Program-made: the position numbers and the translations under genes
From: Ailanthus altissimus
Lineage: Eukaryota > Streptophyta > Magnoliopsida > Sapindales > Simaroubaceae
Assembly: GCA_946807835.1 (NCBI GenBank)
Contig: OX327691.1
Span: forward strand, 14,993,688 to 15,057,687
Reading direction: 5' to 3'
Length of the DNA stretch: 64,000 nucleotides
The notes under the pieces: model-generated
What the model saw: only the letters and a program-made list of their open reading frames with translations
What the model was told of the DNA's origin: nothing
Databases searched by the model: none
Part shown: in pieces, positions 36,567 to 49,948 of the stretch
How the letters are laid out: each line of letters begins with the position of its first letter
Numbering within the stretch: the first letter of the stretch is position 1

Positions 36567-37834
36567 TGTCACGCCCTAGACTCAAAAGATCTGATACATG
36601 GCATAACTTACACTCATTCAATAATATTTAAACATTTATTTTAATTTCTTTCAGAATTATAGCAATTGAATTATGACTGAGACAATTAGTAAACCGGAGA
36701 TACGTAGAGTTTTCTCAGAGATTAACACTCTACTACGTCACCAGTAGCAACTTTGTTATCGAAAGCCCAAAATATATTCATTGCAAATTCTTACTTAAAA
36801 TCAATCCATAACCACACGTGGTGAAACTTAAACTAAATCCAATCACACACAATAAAATAATATATACGTATTTATTCAATAGGAACAAATTAAATATCTT
36901 ATCCCACGTGTCCCTAAATAAAATACTCATCAACCTAGCAACTTAGGGAACCCAAGGAATAACAGAAGCCTTGCCAAATCCGCTAAGCACACATGTACCT
37001 TATTTACCTGAAATCACCATAAACTATAATGAGTATAAAACTCAGTAAGTATACTAGTTTTTCATATATCAAATACAAATACATATATGTACACAATGCA
37101 TATGTATGATATGCTGTGATCAATCAAAATTATAATCTTATCAAATCACATGTCATGTAAGTGCTTACATATTCTTTCAAAACATATAATAGGAATACCA
37201 TCACTCAACTACTACTTAGTAGGACTTACACATCACATATCACATAATGAGCCAGATGTCACTCGTAGGTGACATACCGTATAAGAGAAATAGTACAAGT
37301 GAGGTTTAAATTACACATATATAATGCTCAAGGCCGAAGGTAAGATCCAAACCCCCACCCTGATCATCGGTGAGTCCTCTCAGATGCACCAATACGCCAC
37401 TACACGAATGTGATGACTCAATCTTCCTTTAGGTACTAATAGGATCCTCCCTACTTACGGAACACATAACATATACCAATCTCGAAGGAAAAGCCACATA
37501 TAAAGGCTCCACAAATCATATAAGATGCCTACTAAGTCAACAGTGAGTTCAAGTATCCTCAAAACACAAAATGTTTCTCATGGACATATAACACTTCAAG
37601 GCTTTCTTTGTTAAACACGTTTCATTTTGAAAGCTCACTTTCAAAAATACATGTATGTCCATGCTCAATGTCAATGCTCACATTCATAAACATATGTCTT
37701 TCACATTTCATATCAAATACACTTTGACATAATATAAACATATTTGTAAGCACATTTACAAAATCATACATAGATAATTACTATGCTTATTGTGATTTCA
37801 GTAAAAAGTCTAGTATACTTACCTCTTAGCACTA
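36567..37834 (-). repeat. Truncated LTR copy (left)
   Basis: Aligns with 38006-39278. It breaks off at TCTTAGCACT, where the other copy continues for another 1.4 kb. Confidence 0.85.
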
Positions 37835-38005
37835 TTTAATAATAGTAATTAGCGATTTAACAAAGAATGAACTGGATAAATATTATAAAATAAGATACTC
37901 ATACAACAATGGGATGACACGTGAGCATAAATCCCAACAGCACCAACATTTATCATCGTCACATTTTGCCTCAAAACTATCTTTTGTCGACCTTGAGACT
38001 TTAAA

Positions 38006-40709
38006 TGTCATGCCCCAAACCCAAAAGATCCGATACACGACATCACTTACATTCATTCAATAATATTTAAACATTCATTTTAATTTCTTTCAGAATTATA
38101 GCAATTGAATTATGACTGGGACAATTAGTAAACCGGAGATACGCAGAGTTTTCTCAGAGATTAACACTTTACTACGTCACTAGTAGCAACTTTGTTATCG
38201 AAAGTCTAGAATATATTCATTACAAATTCTTACTTAAAATCAATCCATAACCACACTTGGTGAAACTTAAACTAAATCTAACCACACACAATAAAATAAT
38301 ACACAAGTATTTATTCAATAGGGACAAATCAAATATCTTATCCCACGTGTCCCCAAATGAAAACACTCAGCAACCTAGCAACTTAGGGAACCTAATGAAC
38401 AGCAGAAGTCTTACCAAATCCGCTAAGCACACATGTACTTTATTTACTTGAAATCACCATAAACTATAATGAGTATAAAAATCAGTAAGCATACTAATTT
38501 TTCATATATCAAATACAAATACATATATGTACACAATGCATATGTATGATATGCTGTGATCAATCAAAATCATAATCTTATCAAATCACATGTCATGTAA
38601 GCGCTTACATATTCTTTCAAAACATATAATAGGAATACCATCACTCAACTACTACTTAGTAGGACTTACACATCACATATCACATAATGAGCCAGATGTT
38701 ACTCGTAGGTGACATACCGTATGAGAGAAATAGTACAAGTGAGGTTTAAATTACACATATATAATGTTCAAGGCCGAAGGTAAGATCCAAACCCCAACCC
38801 TGATCATCGGTGAGTCCTCTCACATGCACCAATACGCCACCACACGAATGTGATGACTCAATCTTCCTTTAGGTACTAATAGGATCCTCCCTACATACGG
38901 AACACATAACATATACCAATCTCGAAGGAAAGGCCACATATAAAGGCTCCACAAATCATATAAGATGCCTACTAAGTCAATAGTGAGTTCAAGTATCCTC
39001 AAAACACAAAATGTTTCTCATGGACATATAACACTTCAAGGCTTTCTTTGTTAAACACATTTCATTTTGAAAGCTCACTTTCAAAAATACATGTATGTCC
39101 ATGCTCAATGTCAATGCTCACATTCATAAACATATGTCTTTCACATTTCATATCAAATACACTTTGACATAATATAAACATATTTGTAAGCACATTTACA
39201 AAATCATACATAGACAATTACTATGCTTATTGTGATTTTAATAAAAGTCTAGTATATTTACCTCTTAGCACTTTCAGCTACAAGGCTCAAATCTCCTTAA
39301 CCTATCAATGGAGATTAATCCTTTCATAAGCCTCACAATTCACACAAAATACTTTAAATAGCTTACAAAATTATACATAATGCATTTATCACATCAAATT
39401 GGTCTAACTACTTAGTTTCTCAAAACCTATCATTCTGACCACTTACACTTAATAAAACATTTTAATACATCAAATGATGTCCAATTACTCCAAAATCAGA
39501 ATATACTATTCTTGACTCATATATCCTTCTTATATATGAATAGTATATCAAAATTCCTACACAATCTATTTCATACACACCATCGAATCCAAACTACTAA
39601 CCTAACAGGATCAAGATACTTATTGATCAGTATTCAATATCCCAATTTTATAAAATCATATACTAACTCAAAAATTATAAAAATATCACATAATTACTCT
39701 TAACACATATCTAAATCCATAATAAATATTTCACTTTCAAATCACTGCCAAAAGTATTTTAAAACTATTTTATTCTATAGCTTTAAAAATCTATTAATCA
39801 AATATTACAATGAGCTGATACACTTTAGAAAATCATAACACTTCAACCACATTGATCTAAATTCTCAATTATGAGTATATCATATTAGACATATAAAATT
39901 ATCATATTTCATAAATTTATAATTTTTAAAGATCATTCAGCAGGTCAAAAATTATTTGTCACTGTATCATACTGTTAACACAGGAAATTTCAAGAATTTC
40001 AGGGTCATTTTGGTAAATTTACTAAAAATTCAATTTCCGGAATTTTCAATCGATTCAAAGTCTCAAATGATTCTAAACATATCTAATTTCATATAATCAA
40101 AATGCAAAGACATAATCGAATCACAATAATTTATAAAATTCCTGGATCAAGAGACTATCAAGCAGAAAGTCTACAACTCATCATGATTTATCAAGCTATC
40201 TACATAGATCATCATCAATTCTCACAATATCTTACGAAATACACATCATATCTTCAATTATACATATTTTCAGAAATCAAAAATTAAAGGAATTAACTTA
40301 ATTAACACCAATAAATTGAGAAATAATTGTGATATACCTCTTAAAATTCAAAATTCCAATTTCTTCTTCTTCTCTTTCTTTCCCCTTTCTTTCTCTCTTT
40401 TCTCACTCTAAAAGGGATAGCTCGACCCAAAAGAGTGAATTAGGGTTTCAAAAGTGTATTTTTATACTAAGAGGCTAATTTTTGATATTTATGAATTTGC
40501 CCCTAAAACTTTCAAAGTATTACAATTTGGTCCCTAAAATAAATCGAAAGTCTTGCAAATAAACCCAATGCTAATAGTATGTCCTTAACCTATACAAACA
40601 CTACTAATAATAATACATAAATCAAGTATCACCCACATATAAATAAAATACGTATATTTATATATATATAAATACTTATTCTTACCGGTTGTGGATACTG
40701 GTTACTACA
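38006..40709 (-). repeat. Full LTR copy (right), 2704 bp
   Basis: Plus strand TGTCATGCCCC to GGTTACTACA. It aligns with the solo LTR at 29106-31777 from end to end. Confidence 0.88.
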
Positions 40710-40714
40710 GGTCA

Positions 40715-41091
40715 TTTCTAAACTGATCAAGGATAAGAAGAGAGCAGTGCGGAAAAACTCGTTAGTGGCAGTTGGTAGTGCATAGTGGCGTAAGAAGACT
40801 ACTTCTCCTTCGACCTTTAAATTGTCAGCACCCATATTTCAAAGGTAAAAATAAATGAGGTGGCACGGCCATTTCCTTTAACAATCTATTTTTGTGGAGC
40901 TTAGTTAATAACCAGGAAGCTCAATGAATAAACAAAAGGTTTTGTGCTTAAAAACTTAGTTTTTAATTCATGCATGGTTTGTATGAGCCCGACCCTCTCT
41001 CTATCTCTCTTAATATATAACTCGTCAGCACATCACCCTTCTAATTACTCATTATGATGTTCTGAAGATATGGGGAGGCTCCAAGGACAAT
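40715..41091 (-). other. Internal piece of the LARD-like element
   Basis: Non-coding. It continues the piece that ends at 36561 and is partly similar to 50400-50560 (GGTGCATGGTGGC / GGTAGTGCATAGTGGC). Ends at the target duplication GTTAG of the next insertion. Confidence 0.5.
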
Positions 41092-41096
41092 GTTAG

Positions 41097-41944
41097 TGAT
41101 ACGATCTATGCCAAGAAATTGATAAAGTTGTAGATAAAAAAGACTCTAAGACTATCTAGAAATAGATTTGTATGAAACCACGACTCGTTGCATATATTAA
41201 AGCTAAAATCTTGGTATAATGAAGACGCTACAATCAATTATGGATTGATTGATTGATAAGTCGAATGAGAAGGCCACGAAAATTATTCCGATAAGTTTAA
41301 AGAATTCTAAAAGAATCAAAGAGAATTTTCTTAATCAAATTATTGAATGCTTTCCTCTCATCCCTCATATATTTATAGTGAACATTTGGGATGCCAGTAT
41401 TTATTATAATTTTTAATGACAACTTAAAAACTACGAACTACCAATTACTACCAATAAGGCTTTATTTTAAACTATCTTTTAAACTTTACAACTACAATAA
41501 TAAATGCAGCTATAGACTTTAACTAGCTACCAACTACCACTAATAACTAAGGTTTTATTTCAAATATTACAACTATTATCATAAATATTTATTATAGGCT
41601 TTCAAAAGCTTCTAACCACCTTAGTTGCTCACATGGGTTGTTGTGCTGCTGTTTCCATCATTTCCCAATACTAGATGAGTCAAAATTAGAAAACTCCACT
41701 AATTTCACCCATTTTGTGATTTGAAGAATTTCTTCTAAATTATTCTAAAGATTGAATCATAGAAATTCAACCTTGTGGAACACGTGGAACATTTGCCTTG
41801 TGCCTCTATGAATTCACCTTAGCCCAAATGTTTTGAATCAATCCATTAAGAGTTTTCTTGAACCTTTTAACTTGAGTCCTTATAACCGAACCAACTAAAA
41901 CTTGAATAAGATCTACATTCTATTTGTTAGTCGTGCCCTCATCA
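41097..41944 (-). repeat. 3' LTR of the gypsy element
   Basis: 848 bp, TGATACGAT to CCCTCATCA on the plus strand. Partner of 47107-47968. Confidence 0.88.
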
Positions 41945-44900
41945 TTCTTCTCCTTTTGAAAAAGATTTGTCCTCAAATTATCACCTACATCAAAATGACT
42001 TAAATCAGTAACATTAAAAGTGGCACTAACATTGTACTCACCTAGAAAATCTAACTTGTATGCATTGTCATTGATGCGCTCAAGGACTTGAAAAGGTCCA
42101 TCTTCTCTTAGTAATAACTTAGATTTCCTTTATGCCAGAAATCTTTCTTTCCACGTGTGTAATCAAACTCAATCCCCAGGTTCAAAAATCAACTATTGAC
42201 GCCCTTGATTAGCTTGTTTTGTATACTGCTTCATCATTTTCTTAATGTTGAGCCTTGCTTTCTCATGTATTTGCTTAACAAATTCAGACTTTTTCTTTTC
42301 ATCTAAGTTAGCATGTTCAAACAAAGGTAATGGCATTAAATCCAATGGAGTTAAAGGATTAAAACTATAAATAATTTCAAATGGTGAAAACTTAATAGCA
42401 AAATGAATAGTACGATTAAGCAAACTCAACATGTGGTAAACATTCTTTCCAAGTTTTGATGTTCTTTTTAATAATAGTCCTCAATAAAGTAGACAAAGTT
42501 CTATTTACTACTTCGGTTTGACTATCAGTTTGTAGGTGACAAATAGTAGAAAATAACAACTTAGTTCCTAGCTTATACCATCAAGTCTTTCAAAAGTAAC
42601 TCAAGAATTTAGGATCTCTATCCGAAACTATTATTTTAGGCATACCATGTAATCTTACAATTTCTCTAAAGAAAAAATAAGCAACATGTGAAGCATCATC
42701 AGTTTTATGACACAGAATAAAATGTGTCATCTTAGAAAATCTATCTACAACCACAAAAATTGAATCTTTACCATGTTTAGACCTAGGCAAACCTAACATA
42801 AAGTCCATCAAATATCAATCCAAGACTTATTGGGAATTGGCAGTGACATGTACAAACCATGGGGTTGCACTTAGGATTTTGCTTGCCTACATGTAACACA
42901 TCTATCATAAATTCTCTCAACATATTTTTTCATGTGTGGCCAATATAAGTGTTCTTGCAAATTTGCTAAGGTCTTAGCAATTCCAAAGTGTCCCATTAAC
43001 CCTCCAACATAGGATTCCCTTATTAACAAATCACACAAAGAGCAATTTGGCACATACTATTTATTTTCCCTAAACAAAAAGCCCTCGTGCCTAAAGAACT
43101 CACCTACTACGTTTTTCTCATAAGTCTGAAACTCTTCACAAAAAGCATGGTCTAAAGGATACAATTCTTTAATATGCTCAAAGTCAAGTACTTTTGCATC
43201 AAGAGTAGAAATTAATATATACCTTCGAGAAAGTGCAACAATGTTTTTCTTACCTTGCTTGTATCGGATGACATATAGGAATGTCTCGATGAATTTCATT
43301 CATTGTACGTGTCTCCTGTTCAACTTATGTTAGCCTTTCAAATACTTTAAGGACTCATGATCGGTGTGAATCACGAACTCCTTAGGTCAAAGGTAGTGTT
43401 GCCATGTTTCTAATGCTCGAACCAATGAATACAATTCTTTATCATAAGTATGGTAGTTTAAGCTTGCCTTACTTAATTTCTCGTTGAAATATGCTATTGG
43501 TTTTCCTCTTTGCATAAGAACTGCACCTATACCCATACCTAAAGCATCACATTCAATTTTAAATGTTTTAGTAAAATCATGCAAAGCAAGTAAATAAGTA
43601 TGAGTTAATTTTTTCTTGATTAATTAGAACGCATTTTCTTGTTCATCTCCAAAGATTTGAATCCAACATTCTTCTTGATGACTTCGGTAAATAGTACGGT
43701 GATACTGCTAAAGTCCTTCATGAACCTCCTAAAAAAACTAGAGAGTCCATGAAAACTATGAACATGAACTAAGCTTATAAACTTGGCCATTCTTGAATCG
43801 CATAGAACTTCTCTTCATCAATTTGTATTCCTGTGCACTTACAACAAAACCAAGAAATACAAGCTTATCAGTACAAAAAGTGCACTTCTTCAAGTTAGCA
43901 AATAACTTTTCTTTTCTAAGTACATCCAAAACTAATTTTAAAAGCATAATATGATCATCCAAGTTTTTACTATAGATGCGAATATCATCAAAATAAACAA
44001 CAACAAACCTGATTATGAAAGCACGCAAGACATGGTTCATTAATCGTATAAAAGTACTTAATGCATTAATTAATCCAAATGGCATAACTAACCACTCATA
44101 TAAACTATATTTTGTTTTAAAAACAGTTTTTCATTTATCTCTCTATTTCATTCTTATTTGATGATATCCGTTTTTTAAATCAATCTTAGAAAATGTACAA
44201 GCACCATGCAGCTCATCTAACATATCATCTAAGATATGAATAGGATGACGATACTTTATCGTTGAATTTTGATTGCTCGGCAATCAATGCACATTCTCTA
44301 CAGTCCATCCTTTTTAGGAACCAAAATCACTAGTAGGACGCACATACTGATTCTTTCCCTTACATATCCTTTTTCCATAATTCACTAACTTGCCTTTGTA
44401 GCTCATTTTCCTTCTTAGGATTGCTTCGATAGGTTGGTCAGTTTGGAATGGAAGCACAGGGCACGAAATTGATTTGATGTTTAATTCCTCGAATAGAAGG
44501 TAAACTAGGTGAAATGTCTTTGGGAAAGACATCATTAAACTCCTGCAAAAAAGAAATAATTGAACTAGGTAAAGACAAGTCAAGTTGGTTAGTGTTTAAA
44601 TACGCTTCTTTGTATAAAAGTACAATCATTGGCTAGTTTAAAAACAACTCTCTTTTTATTTCACTCGCTTTTGCATAGAAGTTTGCTTTTCTCTATACTT
44701 TTCTCTTAATGGTCGAATTTGTTCTCTTATTTTCTCTTACATTTTTCTCAGCCTATTTGTTTTTTATCTTTCTAATTTTCATTTATTTTCTTTTCCTCAC
44801 TCTCTTTCTTTTGATCACTCTCTTTTTGTAATCCTACTTAATCTTCATAGACCTGCTTTGGTGACAAATGGACTAGAGTGATTGTCCTTTGATTAAACAT

Positions 44901-45419
44901 AAACGAGTATTTGTTGGTTAAACCATCGTGCTTAACACGCTGATTAATTTACTATGGTCGACCTAGTAGCAAGTGTTCAGCTTGCATCAAAACTACATCA
45001 CACAAAATTTCATCTTTATATTTTTCATTGTGAAAGAAAACTAACACATGTTTAGTAACCCTCACTTTACCACTGTCATTGAGCCATTGTAATTTGTAAG
45101 GCTAGGGATATTTAATTATTGGCAGTCCTAATTTCTTTACCATTGTAGTGCTAGTAACGTTAGTACAACTACCTCCATCAATAATCACACTACATACTTT
45201 GTTTTGCAAATGGTATCCAGTATGAAAGATGTTTTCTCACTGCACTTTGTTATCTTTTTTTACCTACATACTTAGAACTCTCATTGCAACCAACAATTCA
45301 CCTTGGGTAGTATATTCCTCATCATTTATATCCTCCAATAGTGGTATAGATTCGATGACATCTTCATTATTAGATTCAATTTCACCATTATTTCGCAATA
45401 TCATAACTCTTTTGTTTGG
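41945..45419 (-). pseudogene. gypsy Pol: protease, RT, RNase H, integrase (broken)
   Basis: The protease block IIDGGSCTNV is near 45132-45196. RT runs from about 44700 to 43750, with the catalytic box VVYFDDI near 43975-44010. RNase H shows [16 protein letters not shown] and [16 protein letters not shown] (43387-43584). The integrase zinc region (GLMGHFGIAKTL and CVTCRQAKS) is at 42871-43053, and the core starts [21 protein letters not shown] and continues to VSDRDPKF (42590-42811). The C-terminal part (42193-42432) and the tail (LERINDNAYKLDF) follow. I found no chromodomain. About ten breaks separate the open stretches. Confidence 0.88.
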
Positions 45420-46495
45420 ACATTGGCTTGGTATGTGACATATGCCTTAGCATTTAAAATACTTAATATCACAATTCCAAGTGGTGGAAGAATCAGATTT
45501 ACCTTGATTTTTATGGCTGCTCGCTTTTTGTTTTTGCTCAATTTTGGGCTTAGTAGTGGCTTGCTTCTCCATTTTCTTCATAAAATTTGATCTCTATAAT
45601 GAAATCCAACTAGGATTTTGTTGTGTACTGCTGCTCTTCCTATTGAGTTAGTTCTCAATTTTGATAGCCATGTGCACTATATCTTTCAACTCCACATAAT
45701 GTTACAATTCCACTGAATTACAATTTTCTGGTTCAAACCAACAAAAAACCTAGCCATAATAGCTTCTTGATCTTCCTTTACATTCACTCAAATTATAACG
45801 ATTTCCATCTCCTTATAATAATCCTCCACACTTTGATTATATTGTGTAAGACCTTGTAATTTTTGGTATAATTTATGGTAGTAATGGCTTGAAACAAACT
45901 GTCTCCTCATCACAATTTTTATTTCCTCCCAAGTCTCTATTAAACGCTATTTATTTCTCTTCCTGTTTAACACTAGTTGATCCCACCAAACAATCACATA
46001 ATAAAAAAATTCAATGGCTGCAAGTTTTACCTTTTTAAGCTCGGAAGAATTGTGACTATCAAATACTAGTTTTATCTTCTTCTCTCATTTAATGTAAGCT
46101 TCTGGATTAATTTTATCTTGAAATGATGGAATTTTTATCTTAATACTACCCAAGTTACTATCTTCCCAATTTCTAGTTTCTTTAAACCACCCACCATATC
46201 TCCTATTACTAATAATTGAATCCTAATCATCTTCTTCGTCAAAACCTTTTCCATAGAACTCTTCAGCTTCAACTCTCACTTCTTTAGATTGAACTCTCCC
46301 TCTCCTACGCATATTAGGATTATTTTGTAGCTGCTCTAAACATGCATTCTCTATCCGATCTATACGTTCATGAATTTGTTCCGTCTCTGCTTTCAATACT
46401 CTCTTCATCTCGCCTATTAAAGCTTCCATAAGAAACTTTGGATCAACCTCTTCTTATGTATTTTTGAAAGTATTTTTGTTCTTGTTGTCTGACAT
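45420..46495 (-). pseudogene. gypsy Gag, several stops
   Basis: An ATG at 46495 is followed by an in-frame TAA after 13 codons. Translation then gives a coiled-coil-like N-terminus (VLKAETEQIHERIDRIEN), an Arg-rich stretch (NMRRRGRVQSKEVRVEAEEF), and a retrotrans_gag domain (WWDQLVLNRKRNK, TWEEIKIVMRRQFVSSHYY, YYKEMEIVII). A damaged zinc knuckle (ICHIPSQCPNK) lies near 45425-45455. Frame changes and stops every 40-100 codons rule out a full-length capsid protein. Confidence 0.85.
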
Positions 46496-46610
46496 GTTTG
46501 TTGCAAAACAAAGTTAGAAAAAAAATAACCTCGCATACTCCTTCACGTGTTTCACTCAAAAAATGATTCATTCAACTTTCACTCGTATTTCACACAAAAT
46601 TAGATTGACT

Positions 46611-46893
46611 TTTACTCTCTTATGTGCTCACCACTCTTGGTTTTTTTTTCATTCGTAGTAATCATTTATAGATTCTTATCAAACTAATCAAATAAATATC
46701 ATAATTTCTAATAACAATTCACCAAGAACTCACTAAGAGAAATTCAAATTTACTTTCTTATGTGCTTACCACTCTTGCCTTTTTTTTTTCATTCGTAGTA
46801 ATCCTTTATAGATTCTTATCAAACTAATCAAATAAATATCACAATTTCTAGCAACAATTCACCAAGAACTCACTAAGAGAAATTCAAATTTAA
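46611..46893 (+). repeat. Tandem duplication of about 145 bp in the gypsy 5' untranslated region
   Basis: Two copies, each starting TTTACTxTCTTATGTGCT and ending ACTAAGAGAAATTCAAATTT, with a T-run of different length in each. They lie between the primer binding site and Gag. Confidence 0.88.
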
Positions 46894-47106
46894 AGGCTTA
46901 AAAAATAAGACTATGTCACGAATTTCAAATTTTTTTTTAAGCAAGGAATTCATATTTGTGGATTCGAAAAGGAACTAAAAGATGTCAAATTAAAATAAGA
47001 ATTACAAGAGTTGAATCGCAATGTTACTTTTTTTTAATTTTTTTAATTTTTTTCAAATAAAAAAATATAGACAAACCTGAAACTAGTGCCAAACTCTTAT
47101 ACCAAT

Positions 47107-47968
47107 TGATACGATTCACGCCAAAAAATTGATAAAGTTATGGATCAAGGACTTCAAGACCATATAGAAATAAATTTGTATAAAACTCTGACTCATTGCT
47201 TATATTGAAGCAAGAACCTTGGTATAATGAAGACGCCACAATCAATTTTAAAATAATTGATTGATAAGTCAAAGGAGAACGCCGCAGAAATTATTTTGAT
47301 AAGTTCAAAGAGTTTTAAAAGAACCAAAAAGAATTTTCTTAATCAAATTGCTGAATACTTTACTCTCATCTCTCATGTATTTATAGTGAACATTTGGGAT
47401 GCCAGTATTTATTACAATTTTTAATGACAACTTAAAAACTATTAACTATCAACTACTACCAATAAGATTTTATTTTAAACTAACTTTCAAACTTTTCAAC
47501 TGCAATAATAAATGTAGCTATAGACTTTAACTAACTACTAACTACCATCAATAACTGAAACTTTATTTCAAATATTACAACTACTATCATAAATATTTAT
47601 TGTAGACTCCCAAAAGCTTCTAATCACTTGGGTTGCTCACATGGACAATTGTGCTACTGTTTTCATCATTCTTCAACTCTTGACGAGCCAAAATTGGGTA
47701 ATCACCAATTTAGAAAACTCCACTAATTCTACCCACTTTGTGATATGAGAAATTTCTTCTAAATTATTCTAAAGATTAAATTATAGAAATCCAATCTTAT
47801 AAAACACGTGAAACATCTTCCTTGTGCCTCCATAAATTTACATCAGCCCATATGTTTTGAATTAGTCCATTGAGAGTTTTTTTGAACTTTTTAATTCGAG
47901 GTTTTATAACCAAACTAACTAAAAATTGAATAAGATATATATTTCATTTGTTAGTCATGCCCTCATCA
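47107..47968 (-). repeat. 5' LTR of the gypsy element
   Basis: 862 bp. The primer binding site lies just inside, at 47094-47106, where the minus strand reads TTGGTATAAGAG, a mutated tRNA-Met type site. Confidence 0.88.
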
Positions 47969-47973
47969 ATTAG

Positions 47974-48321
47974 CTGCTCAAGCTGAAGTGAATGCTCGGG
48001 GTCTTGGTTTGCTTTGGCGGTTGCCTAGCTAGTTGAGGCACAGCAATAGTTATGGGGCTTTATATTGGTCTTAGTCGGTAGAGGTGGAGCGCTGCATTAG
48101 GGTCTTGCTATTTTTGTTGAATCTCGATTTAGAAGCCTGCTCGGTTTAATACTTAGGTGAACTCATGGAGATGCACCATGTTGGCTCAAGGTTTTGCCGA
48201 TAGCAATTTGCTTGAAATTGTCAATTTTGAAACTTCTTAGGTTGGTGGTCGGTTGGGCTTGTTAGAGCTTGCAGGGCCGTTGTTGTGTCTTTTCCTTTCA
48301 GTTTTAACTGCTCGGATTATC
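47974..48321 (-). other. Internal piece of the LARD-like element
   Basis: Non-coding, with the same CTGCTCGG-centred degenerate repeats as 35624-36561 (for example TTAGAAGCCTGCTCGGTTTAA near 48135). Ends at the target duplication of the next insertion. Confidence 0.5.
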
Positions 48322-48326
48322 GTCAA

Positions 48327-49749
48327 TGTTAAAGATATAGGAAATCAATATATTAATCTCCTGCCATATATATCCTATAATTAATAGGTTATATTTGGTT
48401 TCCTTTTATGTATTTATATTTCCATATTTATATTAACCTAAAGCCTATATAAAGGCTATCTCTGTAACATTGTAAGATACGAAATTATAATAACAATGTA
48501 GTCCTTCAAGTTTTACAGTTTCTCTTTATTATTTTTGCTCTCTTTTTCTTTTATTTTTTATCTTTTCTCATATGGTATCAGAGCTTAAGGTTCGATTCTT
48601 TCATTATCTTGTTGTTCAGCAGAACTTGCCAGAATTTTTTTAGAAACTCTTAGAAAGCTCACCGGAATTTCACCAGAAAGTTCACCAGAGTTTGCCGTAA
48701 TCAACACTGCCCAGCCCAAAACATTCAGACGTTACCGGTCGGTTAACCCCACTGGAATCAAGCTTCGCCTCTGCCGTACACTCCTCCCACGCATCCGTCA
48801 AACTTTCTGCCGCTATTACTATTCACCTTGGATTCCGACCAGTTTTCAGCGTGTTAACATGCATCGCCCAAATTACTCCACTCAAAATCAACTGGAGATT
48901 CCAACGGCGCAGGAATCTTGTCAATCCAAAGTCGCACGCGCCCCCACGCGGCTTTGAATAAAGCTGCCGTCCGTCATCGTCCACCTTAGATCTCCATCGT
49001 TTTTTAGCGAGTGGTTTCTCACCGTCGACTCTATTCAACTCCCATTCGCTGGATCTATTAGTCTCATGTCTCCTTTTAAAATTTCGATGATCCAATTTGC
49101 AATAAGGGTCTTTTTGTAAACTTTTTAAAGTTATATGGATAGTTTACAGTTTACCTAAGTTTTGGGTCATTTTATAATTTCTTATTTTTATGGTTTTTTT
49201 TTTTACAATTTTCAAATAAATTAGTGAGATAATTACTCAACACACTTGCACTCACAACAGTTAATTTTTTTTATCAACGTGTTTGCACTCGCAGTGGTTA
49301 ACAACGCACTTGCACTCGCAACAGTTGATTTTCTATTTCTCTATCAACGCATTTACGCTCGCAGTAGTTGACAACGCACTTGCACTCGCAACGGTTGGTC
49401 TCAAGTTTCATTCAACGCATTTGCATCTACAAGTGATTGATTTTTTCAATGCCCATCATTACAATAAAAAATATTTTTTTCAAACTCAAGCCTCTACATG
49501 AATTTAATGAGGGATGTTAAAGATATAGAAAATCAATATATTAATCTTTTGTCATATATATTTTATAATTAATAGATTATATTTTTTTATATATTTATAT
49601 TTATTTATTTATATTAACCTAAAACTTATATAAAAGTTATTTCTGTAATATTGTAAGATACAGAATTATAATAATGTAGTCCTTCAAATTTTATAATTTT
49701 TCTTTATTATTTTTACTGTTTTTTCTTTTATTTTTTATTTTTTCTCACA
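48327..49749 (+). mobile_element. Small non-autonomous copia-type element
   Basis: LTRs at 48327-48571 and 49515-49749 both start TGTTAAAGATATAG. A tRNA-Met primer site TGGTATCAGAGC follows the first LTR (48573-48584), and a short purine run (GAGGGA) precedes the second. Flanks are GTCAA (48322-48326) and ATCAA (49750-49754), a 4/5 match. The 0.94-kb interior has no Gag or Pol domain, so movement would have needed proteins from another copia element. It includes a minisatellite-like block at 49236-49440. Confidence 0.85.
49236..49440 (+). repeat. Degenerate minisatellite in the small copia element
   Basis: A motif close to CAACGCACTTGCACTCGCAA, followed by CAGTTGA, recurs about six times with spacing of about 27-40 bp. 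The alternation of CGCAACAGTTGA and CGCAGTAGTTGA forms suggests a two-motif repeat. Confidence 0.75.
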
Positions 49750-49948
49750 ATCAATTTGGGTCAGTAAAAGTACTTGGGTTCTTTGCCAGTAACAAGAGCT
49801 CAAGACCTTTAATTGCCTCGGCAGCGTAGACGGAGCGTAGCCCTGGCTCAGGTCCTTAGTCACCTTGCGTCTCAACAGCAACAACTGTTTGAGTTTAGGC
49901 TTATTACCAGCTCGGATCCTTGAGGCCTTTTGATAATCACCAGCTCTG

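Larger units (their letters stand above)
36567..40709 (-). mobile_element. Long-LTR gypsy-like element, internal region almost gone
   Basis: GGTCA flanks both ends (36562-36566 and 40710-40714). It consists of a truncated LTR copy (36567 to about 37834), 171 bp of other sequence, and a full LTR copy (38006-40709). Both copies start TGTCAxGCCC. The 171 bp begin with a fragment of a TGTTGGG-family LTR start (inverted, ending near 37929). No Gag or Pol remains. The two LTR copies differ unevenly along their length. Confidence 0.85.
41097..47968 (-). mobile_element. Ty3/gypsy retrotransposon with both LTRs, decayed
   Basis: LTRs at 41097-41944 and 47107-47968 both read TGATACGAT to CCCTCATCA. 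The flanks GTTAG (41092-41096) and ATTAG (47969-47973) are a 4/5 target duplication. The order on the minus strand is LTR, primer binding site, Gag, zinc knuckle, protease, RT, RNase H, integrase, polypurine tract (minus strand AAAAGGAGAAGAA next to 41945), LTR. By eye the first 210 bp of the two LTRs differ at about one site in five, so the insertion is old. Many stops and frame changes inactivate it. Confidence 0.92.

Noticed and set aside
41097..47968. A chromodomain at the end of the gypsy integrase
   Set aside because: The C-terminal reading ends with the LERINDNAYKLDF block and a short tail before the polypurine tract. No chromodomain-like residues were seen.
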